This document shows, one piece after another, positions 5,924-7,244 of a stretch of DNA of 7,244 bases. The notes beneath the pieces are model-generated. The model worked only from the letters and a program-made list of their open reading frames with translations. It was not told the origin of the DNA and made no database searches. How positions within the stretch are numbered: the first letter of the stretch is position 1; each line of letters opens with the position of its first letter. Location: the NCBI GenBank assembly GCA_030152275.1, contig JASLHF010000163.1:1-7244 (forward strand). The letters run 5' to 3'. The position numbers were made by a program, and so were the translations under genes. Source of the stretch: Acinetobacter sp. Lineage in GTDB: Bacteria; Pseudomonadota; Gammaproteobacteria; Pseudomonadales; Moraxellaceae.

Positions 5924-6679
5924 TTACTCTTTATCTAAGTCTAGAATTTCCTCTAAATCATAATTATTTTTTATCTTTCTTACATAAGCTTCCGATATAT
6001 ATCCCTCAATATCTAGATTGTTTTGATTAAAACTAACTTTAATCCAACCATTATTTGATTCCTTATATACTTTTAGAATGCTATTTCTAGGAATAACCAT
6101 AAGAGAGTCACTTTTAAAATTTGGAGCTTCTCTTAGATTAATTCTTGAAATTGTTATTGCTTTTGCTTCAACCTTATTAATATAAAAATTGTATGCTTCA
6201 GTAAAATCTTTAAATTCATCTAAATTGTTTATATAAAGATTAAATATTAATGAAAAAATCAAAATTATAATTTTTAACGGATTGGACTTATCATCGTTTT
6301 TATGGAGATCACTTAACTGTTCAGGGAGAGATAACTCACTAACAATCAGATCTCCAAAACTTTCTTCAATTTCTTCCTCAATAGGTGCTGCAGCTCTTCT
6401 TTTAATATATTCCTGTTGAAAGCTTGAATCGTTAGAGAGAGCCATTATCGATTTAGAAAATTGTTTTAAATTCTTTTGAACGACAGGATTATTTAAGTAT
6501 TTATCAAACTTGATGGCAGCATTTTGAATAGCTATGAAAGTTTGTTGTACTTCGGGTTGATTGAAGAATGAAACTAATCCGGTATGAAAATTTAATAGAA
6601 TTTGATTAAAAATTTGAATATTTTTTTGAAATTTAGGATCGTTAGTTAGTTTAGTCAGTTCATTTATTGGAATAGACAA
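5924..6679 (-). CDS. SH3b-domain membrane protein with four N-terminal repeats, in a pdif-bounded module
   Basis: Function unknown. Residues about 178-236 look like a bacterial SH3 domain (SH3_3): INLREAPNFKSDSLMVIP, then LKVYKESNNGWIKVSF, then IEGYISEAYVRKI, matching the usual LN.R..P...S..i..l....v.v....gW.kV......G.i...Y. pattern. The N-terminal 95 residues contain four units beginning at N13, N40, N63 and N83: NDPKFQKN, NQPEVQQT, NNPVVQKN and NDSSFQQE, probably short helices. An acidic linker (EEEIEESFGD) precedes one hydrophobic segment (about 134-150, PLKIIILIFSLIFNLYI). The start is TTG at 6679, supported by AAGGGG six bases upstream; no early in-frame ATG fits. It is visibly more AT-rich than pepP or ubiH, lies opposite to both, and is closely bracketed by two inverted dif-like sites, all of which suggest transfer. 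SH3b domains often bind peptidoglycan or peptides. If the N-terminus is cytoplasmic, the SH3 domain would be periplasmic, but no experiment-like evidence exists here. Confidence 0.82.
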   Translation of the reverse strand: MSIPINELTKLTNDPKFQKNIQIFNQILLNFHTGLVSFFNQPEVQQTFIAIQNAAIKFDKYLNNPVVQKNLKQFSKSIMALSNDSSFQQEYIKRRAAAPIEEEIEESFGDLIVSELSLPEQLSDLHKNDDKSNPLKIIILIFSLIFNLYINNLDEFKDFTEAYNFYINKVEAKAITISRINLREAPNFKSDSLMVIPRNSILKVYKESNNGWIKVSFNQNNLDIEGYISEAYVRKIKNNYDLEEILDLDKE

Positions 6680-6685
6680 TTTTTA

Positions 6686-6691
6686 CCCCTT
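6686..6691 (-). promoter_or_regulatory. Shine-Dalgarno that fixes the TTG start
   Basis: AAGGGG on the minus strand, followed by six bases (TAAAAA) and then TTG. It is the only well-placed ribosome binding site at the head of this frame and the main reason for starting the SH3 protein at 6679. Confidence 0.75.
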
Positions 6692-6732
6692 GCATTCTTA
6701 ATAGATAAATAAAAAATATTAAATATTTCTAA

Positions 6733-6760
6733 AATTAACATAATACACGTTATACGAAAT
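6733..6760 (-). repeat. dif/pdif-like XerC/XerD recombination site, right side
   Basis: Read on the minus strand: XerC half ATTTCGTATAA, centre CGTGTA, XerD half TTATGTTAATT, the 11+6+11 layout of dif. The XerD half differs at one base from the Escherichia coli dif half TTATGTTAAAT. The XerC half ends in the usual CGnATAA. From memory, the whole is very like the pdif sites bounding mobile modules in Acinetobacter plasmids. The XerD half faces the SH3 gene. A chromosomal dif would be expected near the replication terminus, not between pepP and ubiH. Confidence 0.75.
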
Positions 6761-6779
6761 ATGAAATTTTATTTCATAT
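6759..6779. repeat. Perfect inverted repeat abutting the Xer site
   Basis: ATATGAAAT, three T, then ATTTCATAT: 9-bp perfect arms. Its first two bases are the last two of the XerC half, so the two elements touch. It could bind an accessory protein or be a weak hairpin; no function can be assigned. Confidence 0.6.
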
Positions 6780-6803
6780 AAATCAAATTTTTATGTCTAT
6801 TTT

Positions 6804-6833
6804 AAAAGCCTAAGTGCGCGTACTTGGGCTTTT
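6804..6833. terminator. Orphan bidirectional terminator upstream of ubiH
   Basis: AAAAGCCTAAGT and ACTTGGGCTTTT pair over 12 bp (one G-U) around a 6-base GC-rich loop. A-rich and T-rich flanks exist on both sides. No plus-strand gene ends here, as the nearest gene upstream runs the other way. It may insulate ubiH, or be left from an earlier arrangement. Confidence 0.75.
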
Positions 6834-6922
6834 AACATGATTTTTTACGTTCCACACCTACTATTTGAGCAATGTTCCACAGTTTTGTTTAGTAATAACG
6901 ATCAAAAATCCAATAGAAAGCT

Positions 6923-6937
6923 AAGTTCATAGAACTT
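6923..6937. promoter_or_regulatory. Dyad, possible operator for ubiH
   Basis: AAGTTC-ATA-GAACTT, perfect over 15 bases, and CTAAGTTC/GAACTTTAG if one bulged base is allowed. It covers roughly the -42 to -28 area of the extended -10 promoter just downstream, where a bound protein would affect polymerase. Confidence 0.4.
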
Positions 6938-6949
6938 TAGGGCATGAAT

Positions 6950-6958
6950 TGTTATAAA
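6950..6958 (+). promoter_or_regulatory. Candidate extended -10 promoter for ubiH
   Basis: TG-T-TATAAA fits the extended -10 form, which can work without a good -35, and none is seen. Transcription would start near 6965, giving a leader of about 77 bases. A weaker alternative is TTGATG (6970-6975) with GATTAT (6994-6999), 18 bases apart. Confidence 0.4.
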
Positions 6959-7001
6959 AACCACAAGCCTTGATGTAAGATAAATTCAATCAAGATTATA
7001 A

Positions 7002-7023
7002 GTATCTAAACAAAACTAGATAC
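7002..7023 (+). repeat. Leader hairpin just before the ubiH ribosome binding site
   Basis: GTATCTA and TAGATAC pair perfectly (7 bp) around AACAAAAC. The stem ends 6 bases before AAGGA (7030-7034), so it could influence ribosome access. No T run follows, so it is not a terminator. Confidence 0.5.
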
Positions 7024-7041
7024 GCATAGAAGGATCAAAGC

Positions 7042-7244
7042 ATGCAGCAAGAAGTCATCATTGTGGGTGGTGGAATGGTCGGACTCAGTTTGGCCTTGAT
7101 GTTGGCAAAAGCAAAGATTGGCGTAAAGCTGCTCGAAGCGATCAAATACCCAAATTATGATGATGCAAACCTTGCGCCTTATCACTCGAGCTTCGATGCA
7201 CGAAACAGCGCTTTGTCGCGCCGCACGGTACAAATTTACCAAGA
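7042..7244 (+). CDS. ubiH: UbiH-type ubiquinone biosynthesis flavin monooxygenase, 5' part
   Basis: UbiH-family enzymes use FAD and oxygen to hydroxylate the aromatic ring of a prenylated ubiquinone precursor (UbiH acts at C1) at the cytoplasmic side of the membrane. Only the first 67 codons are in the window. They show the FAD-binding beta-alpha-beta fold: strand EVIIVGGGMVGLSLALMLAK with GGGMVG at 9-14, then LLEA at the second strand. FDARNSALSRRTVQIY (51-66) is the conserved DARxxALS region of UbiH/UbiI/UbiF. ATG 7042 follows AAGGA with 7 bases between. The gene order ygfB-pepP-ubiH, as in Pseudomonas, supports UbiH over its paralogues UbiI and UbiF. The rest of the gene lies beyond the edge, so intactness is unknown. 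Here it is separated from pepP by about 1.27 kb, including the SH3 gene. Confidence 0.88.
   Translation, partial: MQQEVIIVGGGMVGLSLALMLAKAKIGVKLLEAIKYPNYDDANLAPYHSSFDARNSALSRRTVQIYQ

Larger units (their letters stand above)
6881..7017. repeat. 12-bp inverted repeat spanning the ubiH leader
   Basis: AGTTTTGTTTAG (6881-6892) and its exact reverse complement CTAAACAAAACT (7006-7017) are 113 bases apart. Between them are the dyad at 6923-6937 and the candidate promoter at 6950. The right copy forms the loop and part of both arms of the hairpin at 7002-7023. Confidence 0.6.
6761..7041 (+). other. Gene-free ubiH upstream region
   Basis: These 281 bases contain no credible reading frame. They hold the orphan terminator, the dyad, candidate promoters and inverted repeats listed separately, plus a direct repeat of GTTCCACA at 6849-6856 and 6874-6881 (25 bases start to start) with no assigned role. 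Confidence 0.65.

Noticed and set aside
6849..6881. GTTCCACA direct repeat as DnaA boxes
   Set aside because: It lacks the TTAT start of a DnaA box (TTATCCACA), there are only two copies, and no other origin feature is nearby.
7006..7242. Minus-strand open frame opposite ubiH
   Set aside because: It is the complement of the ubiH coding start and leader, without a ribosome binding site or domain pattern.

Overview
The window looks like an Acinetobacter chromosome (Moraxellaceae). Three things point there: moderate-to-low GC, protein sequences of gammaproteobacterial type, and the block coiled-coil gene - zapA - 6S RNA (ssrS) facing away from ygfB - pepP - ubiH. Pseudomonas and its relatives keep almost the same block. 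The genus is inferred from this context and from general likeness; no search was run.

Layout, left to right. Positions 1-1747 hold a minus-strand operon of at least three overlapping genes for membrane proteins. The first is a four-helix membrane protein whose cytoplasmic domain looks like a decayed GGDEF domain. The second is an unrecognised protein with two C-terminal membrane helices. The third runs off the left edge. Positions 1748-2530 are very AT-rich and gene-free. Positions 2531-2711 carry 6S RNA on the minus strand, with a clear sigma-70-type promoter. Upstream of it lie zapA (2812-3099) and a coiled-coil gene (3102-3653) whose C-terminus matches the short proteins usually found beside zapA.

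A 64-bp divergent spacer separates this minus block from the plus-strand genes ygfB (3718-4335, UPF0149) and pepP (4454-5776, Xaa-Pro aminopeptidase with every metal ligand present). pepP ends at a strong bidirectional terminator. ubiH starts at 7042 and runs off the right edge.

The unusual part is 5777-7041, between pepP and ubiH, two genes I would expect to be neighbours. It holds one AT-rich gene in the opposite orientation (5924-6679), which starts with TTG behind a strong Shine-Dalgarno. It encodes a protein with four N-terminal repeats, one membrane helix and a C-terminal bacterial SH3 domain. On its upstream side is a 28-bp site (6733-6760) with the XerC half / 6-bp centre / XerD half layout of dif, very like the pdif sites that flank mobile modules in Acinetobacter plasmids. 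On its downstream side is a degenerate inverted copy (5871-5898, 20 of 28 identical). I read this as a one-gene pdif-type module, or its remnant, inserted in a housekeeping locus. The ubiH leader that follows holds an orphan terminator, a 15-bp dyad near an extended -10 promoter, and a 12-bp inverted repeat spanning about 140 bp.
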